A DNA stretch of 64,000 nucleotides from Aliivibrio sp. 1S175 (lineage in GTDB: Bacteria; Pseudomonadota; Gammaproteobacteria; Enterobacterales; Vibrionaceae), in assembly GCF_001690985.1 (NCBI RefSeq), contig NZ_MAJS01000090.1, positions 147,267-211,266 of the forward strand, in the 5' to 3' direction. Positions 33,374 to 43,234 of this stretch are shown here, piece after piece; position 1 is the first letter of the stretch; every line of letters starts with the position of its first letter. A program made the position numbers and the translations under genes. Under the pieces are notes generated by a model. That model did not search any database and was not told the DNA's origin. It was given only the letters and a program-made list of their open reading frames with translations.

Positions 33374-33990
33374 TTTGCTAACGTAAACTCCAATTTCACC
33401 GTTTGTCCAACTTGAGCAATGGCTTTCCCACCGACTACTTTTGGTTGATATTTCCATTTTTTCAACGCTTTAACTGCTTCTCTTTCAAACATTCGACGCG
33501 GTTTAGCATCCGTTACTTTTACATTAGTTGGGCGACCTTGTTCATCAATGGTAAATGACATAACAACAAAGCCCTCTGCACCTCTTTTCATCGCTTTTGA
33601 TGGATAACGAGGCTCAACACGATACAACGGCATCGCTTGTTGGTTACCTGTAAAATCAGCGAAACTCGGTGCATTTATCGCTAACCCCGAAATACCAGAA
33701 TCCAAGCTCATTGGTGGCATTGAACTTTGTGGCGTCGCCATTGAAGTTTGAGTTTGAGACGCCATTGGTTTTGCCTCTGGTGGCGGCTCTGGTGTCTCTG
33801 GTTTTTCAGGCACTCGACGTTGACGGCGCTGAATATCTTGTTCTTGCTCAACCATCACCATGTCAAAGCGGATCGTCTCACTGCTTTCTGGTTTCCCGTT
33901 ATGACCGTTGTCTACCATCCACGCCATAAACGTGAATAGCCCTACCGTCATAGAAAGCGCAATAGGCACTGCCAACAATAATCGCCACAT
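33370..33990 (-). CDS. tonB2: energy transducer TonB (TonB2 type)
   Basis: A 206-residue inner-membrane-anchored protein. One N-terminal helix (about 3-26) is followed by a proline/glutamate-rich spacer (PEKPETPEPPPEAKP) and a C-terminal TonB domain (about 120-206: YRVEPRYPSKAMKRGAEGFVVMSFTIDEQGRP, ALKKWKYQPK). It is shorter than E. coli TonB (239), as expected for TonB2. It transmits the proton-motive force to outer-membrane receptors such as the siderophore receptor encoded nearby. It overlaps exbD and the TPR gene. Confidence 0.92.
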   Translation of the reverse strand: MWRLLLAVPIALSMTVGLFTFMAWMVDNGHNGKPESSETIRFDMVMVEQEQDIQRRQRRVPEKPETPEPPPEAKPMASQTQTSMATPQSSMPPMSLDSGISGLAINAPSFADFTGNQQAMPLYRVEPRYPSKAMKRGAEGFVVMSFTIDEQGRPTNVKVTDAKPRRMFEREAVKALKKWKYQPKVVGGKAIAQVGQTVKLEFTLAK

Positions 33991-34394
33991 TAGTTTTTCT
34001 CCGCAGCCAATGCGATGCCTTTAACTCCCGCACCTTTAGCCGCATCCATGACTTTTACAACCGTCCCGTTATACGCATGCTCATCTGCTTGAATCACTAA
34101 CGATGCATCAGGTTGTTCTAATAACAAATGCTCTAATGTCGCTTGAACTCGCTCAGCATCCACCATACGTTTATCAATGAAAATATCGTTTGAAGCGGTA
34201 ATAGCGACAAAGATACCCGCGTCTTTTTGACTCGATACATTACTGGCTTGAGGACGATTTACTTCAACCCCTGATTCACGCACAAATGAGCTTGTTACGA
34301 TAAAAAAGATCAGCATGATAAATACGATATCGAGCATTGATGTTAAATCTATTTGTGCTTCTTCTTGGTTTGAAGAACGACGGCCAAGTCTCAT
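33990..34394 (-). CDS. exbD2: biopolymer transport protein ExbD (TonB2 system)
   Basis: A 134-residue protein with one membrane helix containing the essential proton-path aspartate (DLTSMLDIVFIMLIFFIVTSSFV, Asp22) and a periplasmic domain ending GIALAAEKN. It works with ExbB to energise TonB. The gene overlaps exbB by four bases and tonB by one, in the order ExbB-ExbD-TonB. Confidence 0.92.
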   Translation of the reverse strand: MRLGRRSSNQEEAQIDLTSMLDIVFIMLIFFIVTSSFVRESGVEVNRPQASNVSSQKDAGIFVAITASNDIFIDKRMVDAERVQATLEHLLLEQPDASLVIQADEHAYNGTVVKVMDAAKGAGVKGIALAAEKN

Positions 34395-34900
34395 GACTGA
34401 CTCCTTAATGCTTTTTCTAAATGATGTTCTTTACGGCGGCATACTTTGGCTAAACGAGCATGAACAAACATACCCGCTAGCGCAGCAACCATTCCTGCCA
34501 TGGTTGGTAATGTGGCTAATGAGATACCAGAAGCCATCAGTTTTGGCTGGCTACTGCCTTGATTTGCCATTACATCAAACACTGAGATCATGCCTGTTAC
34601 CGTGCCTAGCAAACCGAGCATTGGGCAAATGGCGACAAGAACTTTGATGAAATTCATGTATTGATTAAGCTGAAGATGTGCTTCGCTTACCCAGCCATCA
34701 CGGATCGTTTTTGCGTACCACGAATCATGGTCGTCTCGCTGTTGCCATTTTTCTAACCATACTTTTCGTTGTGCAGGAAAAGTAAATAATAAGAAAAACA
34801 CACGCTCAACCACCAATAGCCAACACACGGCAACAACTGCACCCAACCACCATAAAATGGGGCCGCCTTGTGCCATAAAGTGAGAGAGAAAAGCCGTCAT
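34391..34900 (-). CDS. exbB2: ExbB-type proton channel protein (TonB2 system)
   Basis: A 169-residue MotA/TolQ/ExbB family protein with three membrane helices. The signature FIKVLVAICPMLGLLGTVTGMISVFDVMANQG and GISLATLPTMAGMVAALAGMFVHARL cover helices two and three. It is shorter than E. coli ExbB (244), the normal form in Vibrio TonB2. Its start overlaps the ttpC stop. Confidence 0.92.
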   Translation of the reverse strand: MTAFLSHFMAQGGPILWWLGAVVAVCWLLVVERVFFLLFTFPAQRKVWLEKWQQRDDHDSWYAKTIRDGWVSEAHLQLNQYMNFIKVLVAICPMLGLLGTVTGMISVFDVMANQGSSQPKLMASGISLATLPTMAGMVAALAGMFVHARLAKVCRRKEHHLEKALRSQS

Positions 34901-36255
34901 TACGCTGTCATTCCCATTGGTTTATTTATTGTTTCTTTTTCTGCTTGTTCAGCCACTAAACTCAAGCCCTGTTTTTCCAGGATGGTACGAATACTCTCTG
35001 CTTGTGAGCTTAAGATATTGTGAGTTAATAACAGAGGCATCGCTGCAACTAAGCCTAATACCGTAGTCACAAGAGCCATTGAAATACCGCCCGCCATTAC
35101 TTTTGGATCGCCATTACCAAATTGCGTGATCACTTGGAATGTTTCAATCATGCCAGTAACAGTACCTAAAAGACCTAACATAGGTGCTAATGCAGCGAGA
35201 AGCTTAAGCATTGAAAGACCTTTTTCTAAGCCTTGTTGCTCATCGACAATGGTTTCTAGTAAACGAAGTTCTAACGCTTCTACCGAACGAGTTTTTTCTG
35301 CATCATAAACAGATAAAACACGACCAAGAGGATTATTACCGATGTGTTCAGGATCTTTTAATTGAGTACGGATCTGCTGACGAATAACCAACAATCTTGC
35401 ACCATTAAATAACGAAATAAGCAGGCCAATTGCCAATAGAGCGATAATGATTTGTCCAACCACACCACCCGCTTGAAGGCGATCTTTTAGCGTTGGCGAA
35501 TTTGCAAGTTGTTCTAGCATGATGCCACGCGATGGATCCACTGCCATCATGATCACTTGTTGCTGCGCCATATCAGATAATGTTGCTACTGATGGCGCAA
35601 GCTCTGGCTGTTGTGCATAATACGTCGCAACTTGTTTTTTGTTATCCCAACGTAAAAAGCCTTCGTCGCCAACCAATGCCATATTTCCTAAACGGTAAGC
35701 ATTCACTTCTGCGCGATGACCTGCACCGTCAATAACAGTTACAGGAACTAAAGTCAGTTGTGAACTTACCTGTGCTTGTTGTGCCATTGTTTGCCATAAA
35801 CCGGTCAACTGGCCCATCGAAGGCAAAGATTTAGCGGCAACGATATCATTAATTACTTGGCTATTTTTCTTATCATCAAGGCCTGTCACTGAGTTCTTTA
35901 ACTCTACATCGACATCTTTTGCTGTTTGCCTTACAACACCAAACAGCTCTCCCAGACTGCCAGTTTCTAGATGCAATTTTTGCTCTAAAGAGGCTAACGT
36001 TTTTTCATTGTTACTGAACGTTGAGCTTAATTTATCACTCTCTTTTTGTAGCTGTTTTCGTTCTGCTATTAACGCATTTCTTTGTGCTTTTAAACTTTGT
36101 TCTGTTTGTTTAAAACCAGACTCACGCTGTGCATTATGTTGTTTTTGAATTTGGCTTGCTTGCTTGGTGTCTTGAACTAATTCAGAGCTTGCTGCCGATG
36201 TGTTAGCTGAAAAACTTAATACTGAAATAGCTAAAATAAGTGGTTTAATCGTCAT
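34900..36255 (-). CDS. ttpC: TtpC, ExbB-like third component of TonB2
   Basis: A 451-residue MotA/TolQ/ExbB-domain protein with a signal peptide (1-21), a long coiled-coil periplasmic region (about 25-125: QSLKAQRNALIAERKQLQKESDKL), a membrane span at about 268-286, and the ExbB-like region near the end (LKLLAALAPMLGLLGTVTGMIETFQVI, ALVTTVLGLVAAMPLLL). TtpC is required for TonB2 function in Vibrio species. It lies between a DUF3450 gene and exbB2, the typical order. Confidence 0.92.
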   Translation of the reverse strand: MTIKPLILAISVLSFSANTSAASSELVQDTKQASQIQKQHNAQRESGFKQTEQSLKAQRNALIAERKQLQKESDKLSSTFSNNEKTLASLEQKLHLETGSLGELFGVVRQTAKDVDVELKNSVTGLDDKKNSQVINDIVAAKSLPSMGQLTGLWQTMAQQAQVSSQLTLVPVTVIDGAGHRAEVNAYRLGNMALVGDEGFLRWDNKKQVATYYAQQPELAPSVATLSDMAQQQVIMMAVDPSRGIMLEQLANSPTLKDRLQAGGVVGQIIIALLAIGLLISLFNGARLLVIRQQIRTQLKDPEHIGNNPLGRVLSVYDAEKTRSVEALELRLLETIVDEQQGLEKGLSMLKLLAALAPMLGLLGTVTGMIETFQVITQFGNGDPKVMAGGISMALVTTVLGLVAAMPLLLTHNILSSQAESIRTILEKQGLSLVAEQAEKETINKPMGMTA

Positions 36256-36256
36256 G

Positions 36257-37024
36257 TTATTTCACCTCTTTCAGTGATAAAGAAACGGGTAGAGTCAATA
36301 AGCTCGGAGCCACTTGCTTATAAGCGACAGAGTACGCTTTAGCTAAGTCGTTATTAAATGATGAATCCAATAATGTCCACTGATTACTGTAGGTATTCCA
36401 GCTCCAGTATTGTGAAGAATCCAAACGACGAGCAAGCAATGAAACACGACCTAAATGCAACATATCAGCATCGATTAATTCATCATTATCAACCGTGATT
36501 TGAGTTTGATATGTACCTAGCTTCGATCCGTAATCCATCTCAATTTGATACGCTTCGAGAATACGACGGTATTTTTCTGCATCGCTCACATCGGCTCTTG
36601 TCATCATGTGTTCAAGTTTTTCAATACGTTGTTGGCGTTCTGCTATCTTGATTGGTTTATCTTGCTCAACTAACACAGTAAGGCCCGATAACATTTTATA
36701 CATCAATGGCACGACGCCTTGTCTTGTCTCTTTAATTGTTTCTATTTGATTATTTAGGTTACCCATTTCTTGTTGTTGACTATTCACCAAACCAGTGAGG
36801 TGATCACGATAAACCGCAAGATTCTTTACTTCTTCTTGCAGTTGTTCGATCTCTGCTTTGTATGCCAATGTTGCTTCTGAGCTTTTATCAATTTTTGTTT
36901 GGCTCACAGCAGAGGCTGTATTCGATTTATTTTCGATAGATCGTGCTTGATCAAGCGTCGTTGCTTGAGCGGTTGTGATCACGGTAGCTAACGCTATTCC
37001 AATACTGGTTTTTAAAATATTCAT
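36257..37024 (-). CDS. DUF3450 periplasmic coiled-coil protein
   Basis: A 255-residue exported protein with a signal peptide ending AQA (about 22) and a long coiled coil (about 50-100: ATLAYKAEIEQLQEEVKNLAVYRDHLTGLVNSQQQEM). Then QGVVPLMYKMLSGLTVLVEQDKPI and KIAERQQRIEKLEHMMTRADVSDAEKYRRILEAYQIEMDYG follow, characteristic of DUF3450. It is the first gene of the TonB2 operon and one base from ttpC. It probably interacts with the TtpC coiled coil. Confidence 0.88.
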   Translation of the reverse strand: MNILKTSIGIALATVITTAQATTLDQARSIENKSNTASAVSQTKIDKSSEATLAYKAEIEQLQEEVKNLAVYRDHLTGLVNSQQQEMGNLNNQIETIKETRQGVVPLMYKMLSGLTVLVEQDKPIKIAERQQRIEKLEHMMTRADVSDAEKYRRILEAYQIEMDYGSKLGTYQTQITVDNDELIDADMLHLGRVSLLARRLDSSQYWSWNTYSNQWTLLDSSFNNDLAKAYSVAYKQVAPSLLTLPVSLSLKEVK

Positions 37025-37094
37025 ATTATCTATTTCTTAACTGTTATTTTTTAAGGTCTATCTCTTAAAAAATTTGCCTTCAAATAAACGCAGT

Positions 37095-37118
37095 AAAGGG
37101 AGACCGAAGCCTCCCTTA
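37095..37118 (-). terminator. intrinsic terminator after siderophore receptor
   Basis: On the minus strand AAGGGAGG-CTTCGG-TCTCCCTT forms a compact stem with a UUCG-type loop followed by TTTACTG, 17 bp after the receptor stop. Confidence 0.7.
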
Positions 37119-37134
37119 TATTTAATGCGCTAAA

Positions 37135-39216
37135 TTAGTATTTAACTTGTAGTGTCGCCATGTAGTTTCGGCCTTCACCAACCACTACACCACTTGCACT
37201 ACCACCTGCTAGATAATCGGTATCCAATAGGTTTTCCACATTGAACCGAGCAACAAAATCTAAGCTTTCATCATATTTAATAGTATGTGAAATACCCATA
37301 TCTACTCGTGTGTAAGCATCTTTTTTGAATTCATTCTTAGAGTCACCGTAACGCTCGCCTACGTGATAAACACCAAGATTAATACCTGTACCGTTATTGA
37401 AATCGTACTGAGACCAAATGCTTGCACTAAATTCAGGTACATCCGCAGGCGTTTTACCTTCTAATGCTGGGTCATTTTCATATTTAGCATCAAGTAAAGT
37501 TGTTGATGCGCTTAATGAGAACGCTTCTGTCAGGTAACCTGTTGCAGCTAACTCAATACCAGTATGAACTTGCTCACCGACCTGTGAAGTACGTGTATTT
37601 GAACCACCGTTAATATCTTCAGACACTTGCATGTTTGACTGTACAATTTGGAATAAAGCACCAGACACATACAAGCTGTTATCTAATAGTTCCCACTTAG
37701 ATCCTAGCTCGTATAAATTACCTTTCATTGGGTCTTGCTTTTGACCATCATTAACATCATCAGCATCATTAATGGTTGCTACTGGTTCAAAACTTTCAGA
37801 ATATACGGCATAAATAGAACCATTTTCAGCAGGATGATAAATAACACCAAGCTTAGGAAGAATGTTAGTGTAATCTTCTTTTTTTCCTTTACTGTCTTCT
37901 GTTTTATCTACAGCAAAACGTGCGCCAGCAAGTAACTGCCAAGAGTCATTAAATGTCACTAAATCTTGAAGGTAAATACCGTAATGTTGGCTCTTAGAAT
38001 GAGAGCCAACAGTATCATCACTTGAGTTCAAATCACCAGGGCGATTAAAGCCATCACTGCATGTATCAGTACCTGTATCACATGATGTTGAACTGTCATA
38101 TTGACGTTTGTAATCATAATGCAGGCCGTTACCACCTACTAATAAACGGTGATTAACACCCAGGGCATCTACATCCCCCGTGAAATCAACATAAGCAGTA
38201 TCGAATGTCCATTCATCATGACGATCAGATGATTTGTAACCACTACCATCTTTATGTATGTCCGATTCTGTACGTTGACGCTCATAAAACTGACGGCTAA
38301 TACCGGTTTTAACAGACCATGAGTCAGTTAAGTTTGCAGTTAAACCAACACCATAGTTGGCAACATCATTATCTGTTTTTGCCCAGTTTTGGTCTTTAAC
38401 GGTATTTGGGTCAATCACTTCACCTGTCGTTGTATCTACTTTTGAGCCGTTATCTAAATCACCTAGCTCGTCAGTTCTGTCATAATGAGCAGATAACATG
38501 ATGTCTTCATTGATATCATAATCAACAAACAAACCACCAACAGTACGTTCCGTTTCTACATCAGTACCGTCAAAACGTGTACGCCAAGAATCTTGATTTT
38601 CTTGAGATAAAATCACGCGAGCACGTAATGTTTTATCTTCATTCAATGCCCCACTAACATCGGCTATTGAACGAGTGTAATTATTTGAACCAATATCTTG
38701 ACTAATAGTTACTTGAGTCTCATACGTTGGTTTTTTAGAGATCATATTTACTAAGCCACCAGGAGTCGACTTACCGTAAAGTAAACCTGCAGGGCCTTTC
38801 AATACTTCTACACGCTCTAATAATTCAATTGGTTGACGATAATGAGACCAATGCTGAGAGCCATCACGTAAGAAACTTGAACTGCTGCTTAATTCAAAAC
38901 CGCGTAAGTAAAAACGTTCACGGTTCGTTGATTTCGAGCCTTCAGAAATACTTGAATCATTCTTCAGTACTTCACCTAGTGTACTCGCACGTTGCTCATC
39001 AATGATTTGCTCATCAATGACAGTTACTTGCCCTGGAGTTTCTAATTGCGTTGCTTCCATACGCATTGATGTTGAGTTTGTATCGGCTTTATAACCGTAA
39101 TCACGGCCTGTAACGACCATGTGCTCATCAGTAGTTGATGCATCTGTTTCAGCGTAAGCAAGAGGGGTAGACAAAACTGCGCCAATAACAAGAGCCAACT
39201 GACTTTTAGAAAACAT
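37135..39216 (-). CDS. TonB-dependent siderophore receptor
   Basis: A 693-residue outer-membrane receptor. The signal peptide ends AYA (1-22) and a TonB box follows (EHMVVTG, about 31-37). The plug domain (about 50-160) has LRGFELSSSSSFLRDG and VEVLKGPAGLLYGKSTPGGLVNMISKKP. A 22-stranded barrel ends YMATLQVKY with an aromatic C-terminus. A loop Cys pair (SCDTGTDTCSDG, about residues 378-387) resembles that of FhuA-type receptors. It imports a ferric siderophore, identity unknown. A Fur box lies about 60 bp upstream; it is adjacent to the TonB2 operon but separated by a terminator. Confidence 0.92.
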   Translation of the reverse strand: MFSKSQLALVIGAVLSTPLAYAETDASTTDEHMVVTGRDYGYKADTNSTSMRMEATQLETPGQVTVIDEQIIDEQRASTLGEVLKNDSSISEGSKSTNRERFYLRGFELSSSSSFLRDGSQHWSHYRQPIELLERVEVLKGPAGLLYGKSTPGGLVNMISKKPTYETQVTISQDIGSNNYTRSIADVSGALNEDKTLRARVILSQENQDSWRTRFDGTDVETERTVGGLFVDYDINEDIMLSAHYDRTDELGDLDNGSKVDTTTGEVIDPNTVKDQNWAKTDNDVANYGVGLTANLTDSWSVKTGISRQFYERQRTESDIHKDGSGYKSSDRHDEWTFDTAYVDFTGDVDALGVNHRLLVGGNGLHYDYKRQYDSSTSCDTGTDTCSDGFNRPGDLNSSDDTVGSHSKSQHYGIYLQDLVTFNDSWQLLAGARFAVDKTEDSKGKKEDYTNILPKLGVIYHPAENGSIYAVYSESFEPVATINDADDVNDGQKQDPMKGNLYELGSKWELLDNSLYVSGALFQIVQSNMQVSEDINGGSNTRTSQVGEQVHTGIELAATGYLTEAFSLSASTTLLDAKYENDPALEGKTPADVPEFSASIWSQYDFNNGTGINLGVYHVGERYGDSKNEFKKDAYTRVDMGISHTIKYDESLDFVARFNVENLLDTDYLAGGSASGVVVGEGRNYMATLQVKY

Positions 39217-39273
39217 ATTCCATTATCTCCAAAGATTTATAAAAGGGGGGTGATAAAATCTGAGATGGAATAT

Positions 39274-39292
39274 AAATGATAATTGTTATTAT
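39274..39292 (-). promoter_or_regulatory. Fur box of the siderophore receptor gene
   Basis: AAATGATAATTGTTATTAT (plus strand) is a clear Fur box, made of overlapping GATAAT/ATTATC-like hexamers, 58-76 bp upstream of the receptor ATG. Confidence 0.75.
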
Positions 39293-39444
39293 TTGCATTA
39301 AATTTACATTCTTTGCATTCGTAAAGTTTTGTAAATGAAAATAAATAAGGTGCAACAAATAAAGAAGAAATTAACATCAAAAAAACGCCATAAAATGAAG
39401 CCTTATTAATAGAAAGCTCAATTTACAGAACAAGGTTAAACTTA

Positions 39445-39472
39445 TTGACATAAATACCACTTAATTTATAGA
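39445..39472 (+). promoter_or_regulatory. putative sigma-70 promoter of torCA
   Basis: TTGACA (39445-39450) and TATAGA (39467-39472) are spaced by 16 bp, about 70 bp before torC. Downstream, CCATA-N7-TATGG (39507-39523) is a small inverted repeat between promoter and start. No confident TorR or Fnr box was found. Confidence 0.5.
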
Positions 39473-39542
39473 AAAATAGTACAAAAGTGGTAGAATTCGC
39501 GATTGACCATACAAAGAATATGGCTATATCAAGGATAATATT

Positions 39543-40634
39543 ATGAAAAAACGTTACATTGCTTTAATCATCGCTGTTGGTATTGCCATTGGTTGGATAA
39601 CCTTGGGCGGTACACAAGCAGTACTTCACGCAACATCAACCACTGAGTTTTGTGTTTCATGCCACACGATGGAAAAACCATTACATGAATACCAAGGTTC
39701 TGTTCACTTCAGTAACCAGAAAGGCATTCGTGCAGAATGTGCTGATTGCCACATCCCTGAAGAACCAATTGATTACCTAATTACCAAAATCCGTGCGTCT
39801 AAAGACATCTATCACGAGTTTGTTACTGGCAAAATTGACACTGATGAAAAGTATGAAGAACACCGTTTAGCGATGGCTGAAACTGTCTGGGCTCAAATGC
39901 GTGAAAATGACTCTGCTACTTGTCGTTCTTGTCACAGCTTTGATGCAATGGAAACTTACGACCAATCTGCTAGTGCACAAAAAATGCACGCATACGGAAG
40001 AGAAAATAACCAAACCTGTATTGATTGTCATAAAGGCGTTGCTCACTTTGCACCACAAGCCACATTAGATACGTCTGCGTTTGACCACCTTTTTGATATG
40101 GCTAAAAACACCAAAGCTGATGCTGAAAAAGTTTACCCAATTGAAAGCATTAAAATGGCTGACCTTGCGACCATTAACCCTACCGTTGAACTAACGACTG
40201 TTAGTAGCGATGAAGGTAAACGTACAGTGACTGTTTCTGGTTACCAAATGAAAGGCGCAGAATCGGTTATCTACATGGGTGAAGGCCAACGTTCAATCAT
40301 TGCGACTCTTACTGATACTGGCATCAAAGCGCTGACATTAGGTGAAGCAAACACAGATGCTTATGGCAATGAATGGCGTAGTGCTGAGTTAACTGGTGAT
40401 ATTGAAGCTCCAGTTCTTGCATCAAACCAACCGCTATGGGATTACGCTGAGCAACTTGATAATGTTTACTGTTCTACTTGCCACGCTAAAATTGCTGCAA
40501 GTCACTTTACTGTAAACTCTTGGGGGCCAGTGGCTAAAGGTATGGGTGCACGTACTGATATCTCTGAGCTAAACCTTGAGATCCTGACTAAATTCTTCCA
40601 AAACCACGCGAAAGACGTGGCTAATCACAAATAA
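39543..40634 (+). CDS. torC: pentaheme c-type cytochrome TorC
   Basis: A 363-residue NapC/NirT-family cytochrome with an N-terminal membrane anchor (about 6-30). Four CXXCH haem sites lie in the NapC-like domain (Cys37-His41, Cys66-His70, Cys127-His131, Cys159-His163) and a fifth in the TorC C-terminal domain (Cys310-His314). It takes electrons from menaquinol in the inner membrane and passes them to TorA in the periplasm. AAGGATAAT precedes the ATG. torA follows after 12 bp. No torD chaperone or torE gene is in the window. Confidence 0.93.
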   Translation: MKKRYIALIIAVGIAIGWITLGGTQAVLHATSTTEFCVSCHTMEKPLHEYQGSVHFSNQKGIRAECADCHIPEEPIDYLITKIRASKDIYHEFVTGKIDTDEKYEEHRLAMAETVWAQMRENDSATCRSCHSFDAMETYDQSASAQKMHAYGRENNQTCIDCHKGVAHFAPQATLDTSAFDHLFDMAKNTKADAEKVYPIESIKMADLATINPTVELTTVSSDEGKRTVTVSGYQMKGAESVIYMGEGQRSIIATLTDTGIKALTLGEANTDAYGNEWRSAELTGDIEAPVLASNQPLWDYAEQLDNVYCSTCHAKIAASHFTVNSWGPVAKGMGARTDISELNLEILTKFFQNHAKDVANHK

Positions 40635-40646
40635 GAGAGAGTGACT

Positions 40647-43106
40647 ATGACAACTATTACTCGTCGCGGCTTTTTAAAAGGCGCAGGTGCATCTGCTGGT
40701 GCATTAGCGATCACGTCTATCGCTCCGTTATCTGTGAACGCTTCTACGCTTGGCCGTACAGATTCATTAATTCTGACGTCTAGCCGCATGGGGCCATTAC
40801 TTTGTGAAGTTAAAGATGGTCAGCTTATTTCAACCAAAAGCGGATTAGCTCAAACCGTACCAAACAGCTTGCAGCTTACCGGTCCATCACAAGTTCATAC
40901 AAAAGCCCGTGTAAAATACCCAATGGTTCGTAAAGGGTATTTAGAAAACCCAAGTAACCCTCAGGGGCTTCGTGGCAGTGATGAATTTGTGCAAGTGTCA
41001 TGGGATGATGCCTATAAGCTAATTCATGAGCAACACATGCGCATTCGTGAAACGTATGGCCCTCAATCTATTTTTGCCGGTTCTTACGGTTGGCGTTCAA
41101 GCGGCGTGTTACATAAAGCTCAAACACTGCTTCAACGTTACATGAGTATGGCTGGTGGTTATACCGGTCACATGGGTGATTACTCAACGGGGGCCGCTCA
41201 AGTTATCATGCCGCACGTTGTGGGTTCTATCGAAGTGTATGAACAACAAACGACTTACCCTGTTATTTTAGAAAACAGTGAAGTAGTTGTTCTATGGGGC
41301 TTAAATCCACTTAACACTCTTAAAATTGCGTGGTCTTCTACCGACGGACAAGGTCTTGAATTTTTCCACCAACTGAAGAAATCAGGAAAAACAGTCATTA
41401 TTATTGACCCAATGCGTTCAGAAACGGCTGAATTCTTTGGTGAGAATGCTCAATGGATTGCACCTCATCCGCAATCTGATGTTGCGATGATGATGGGTAT
41501 TGCTTATCAATTAGTAAAAACACAGCAACACGATACTGAATTCCTTACTAAGTACACGACGGGTTTCGAACAGTTCGAAGCGTATCTAATGGGTAAAGAA
41601 GACGGTATAGAGAAAACACCACAATGGGCATCTGAAATATGTGGTGTTCCAGCAAAACAACTGGAACTTCTGGCTAAGATCTTTAAAGAAAATCGCACCA
41701 TGCTTATGGCTGGTTGGAGTATGCAACGTCAACAGCACGGTGAACAACGTCACTGGATGCTTACTGTTCTTGCTTCAATGCTTGGTCAAGTTGGTCTACC
41801 TGGCGGTGGTTTTGGTTATTCATACCACTATTCTAATGGTGGAAATCCTACTCGTGATGCGGGTGTATTACCTGCAATTTCTGCATCTATCGGTAAAACG
41901 GGTGATGCTGCAGCTCGCGGTTGGGCAGCGGCTGGTGGTGTTGTAGCTTCTTTCCCTGTAGCTCGAATTGTTGAGTGTTTAGAAAAACCAGGGACTGAAT
42001 TCCAACATAATGGTCATACGATGACCTTCCCTGAGCTTAAAATGATTTGGTGGGCGGGCGGTGCTAACTTTACGCATCACCAAGATACTAACCGTCTGAT
42101 CAAAGCATGGCAAAAACCTGAACTTATCGTAATTTCAGAACCATACTGGACAGCGGCTGCAAAACACGCAGATATCGTTCTACCAATTACGACTTCATTT
42201 GAGCGTAATGATATGACGATGACAGGCGACTATTCTAACCAACATCTTGTTCCTATGAAGCAAGCGGTTGAGCCACAACATGAAGCTCGTAGTGATTTAG
42301 ATGTATTTGCTGATATGGCAGAGTACATTACGCCTGGTGGTAAAAATGTGTATATGGAAAACAAAACGGAGATGGAATGGCTTCGTGATTTCTATAAAAC
42401 AGCACAACAAGGTGGTCGTAATGCTCGCATCCCTATGATGAACTTCAGCAAATTCTGGGAAGCAAATGAGCTTATCGAAATGAAGTGGAATGAAAAAAAT
42501 GCTCAATTTGTTCGTTTTGGTGATTTCCGTAAAGATCCAATTATGAACCCACTAGGAACACCAAGTGGTAAAATTGAAATTTTCTCTAAAACAATTGAAA
42601 GCTACAAGCTAGATGATTGTCCTCCACACCCTACGTGGATTGAACCAACAGAGTGGATGTTCAACTACGCTGATGGTGAATTGCAGTTAATGACATCGCA
42701 CTCAGCACACCGTTTGCACAGCCAATTTAACTATGCCGATCTTCGTAAAGAATACGCAGTACAAAACCGTGAGCCTATTACAATTCACCCAGAAGATGCA
42801 AAAGCACGTGGTATTAAAGATGGCGATTTAGTTCGCGCTTATAACCAACGTGGCCAAGTTCTGGTTGGTGCTTTTGTCTCTGATGGCATCAAAAAAGGCA
42901 GCGTCTGTATCCACGAAGGTGCATGGCCTGATTTAGACCCTAAAACAGGCATGTGTAAGAATGGTGGACCAAATGTACTGACAATGGATATTCCTACGTC
43001 TCGTTTAGCCAATGGGAACTGTGGCAACTCTGGGGTTGTAAAAATTGAAAAATTCAAAGGCGTTGCTCCAACATTAACGGCGTTTACGCCACCAATGAAT
43101 GGGTAA
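40647..43106 (+). CDS. torA: trimethylamine-N-oxide reductase TorA
   Basis: An 819-residue periplasmic molybdopterin enzyme that reduces TMAO to trimethylamine as terminal electron acceptor. A twin-arginine signal ([10 protein letters not shown]) opens the protein. The Mo-ligand serine is Ser180 in GDYSTGAAQ. Later motifs typical of the DMSO-reductase family include [15 protein letters not shown] and [12 protein letters not shown] start it at the ATG at 40647 after GAGAGAG, not the in-frame GTG six bases earlier. It forms an operon with torC and ends at a strong terminator. Confidence 0.94.
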   Translation: MTTITRRGFLKGAGASAGALAITSIAPLSVNASTLGRTDSLILTSSRMGPLLCEVKDGQLISTKSGLAQTVPNSLQLTGPSQVHTKARVKYPMVRKGYLENPSNPQGLRGSDEFVQVSWDDAYKLIHEQHMRIRETYGPQSIFAGSYGWRSSGVLHKAQTLLQRYMSMAGGYTGHMGDYSTGAAQVIMPHVVGSIEVYEQQTTYPVILENSEVVVLWGLNPLNTLKIAWSSTDGQGLEFFHQLKKSGKTVIIIDPMRSETAEFFGENAQWIAPHPQSDVAMMMGIAYQLVKTQQHDTEFLTKYTTGFEQFEAYLMGKEDGIEKTPQWASEICGVPAKQLELLAKIFKENRTMLMAGWSMQRQQHGEQRHWMLTVLASMLGQVGLPGGGFGYSYHYSNGGNPTRDAGVLPAISASIGKTGDAAARGWAAAGGVVASFPVARIVECLEKPGTEFQHNGHTMTFPELKMIWWAGGANFTHHQDTNRLIKAWQKPELIVISEPYWTAAAKHADIVLPITTSFERNDMTMTGDYSNQHLVPMKQAVEPQHEARSDLDVFADMAEYITPGGKNVYMENKTEMEWLRDFYKTAQQGGRNARIPMMNFSKFWEANELIEMKWNEKNAQFVRFGDFRKDPIMNPLGTPSGKIEIFSKTIESYKLDDCPPHPTWIEPTEWMFNYADGELQLMTSHSAHRLHSQFNYADLRKEYAVQNREPITIHPEDAKARGIKDGDLVRAYNQRGQVLVGAFVSDGIKKGSVCIHEGAWPDLDPKTGMCKNGGPNVLTMDIPTSRLANGNCGNSGVVKIEKFKGVAPTLTAFTPPMNG

Positions 43107-43134
43107 TATGATTTAGTTCATATCCATAAATAAC

Positions 43135-43172
43135 AAACCCGAGCATATAATGTGCTCGGGTTTATTTTTATC
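43135..43172 (+). terminator. strong intrinsic terminator after torA
   Basis: AAACCCGAGCA and TGCTCGGGTTT pair around a TATAA loop and are followed by ATTTTTAT. Confidence 0.9.
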
Positions 43173-43234
43173 TTCACTTCAATATTTCTTATAACCATCG
43201 CTGCAATTCTAAATAATACTAATCTAGGTAAGAA

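Noticed and set aside
39507..39523. TorR or Fnr binding site before torC
   Set aside because: The CCATA-N7-TATGG repeat does not match the TorR or Fnr consensus well enough to name it.
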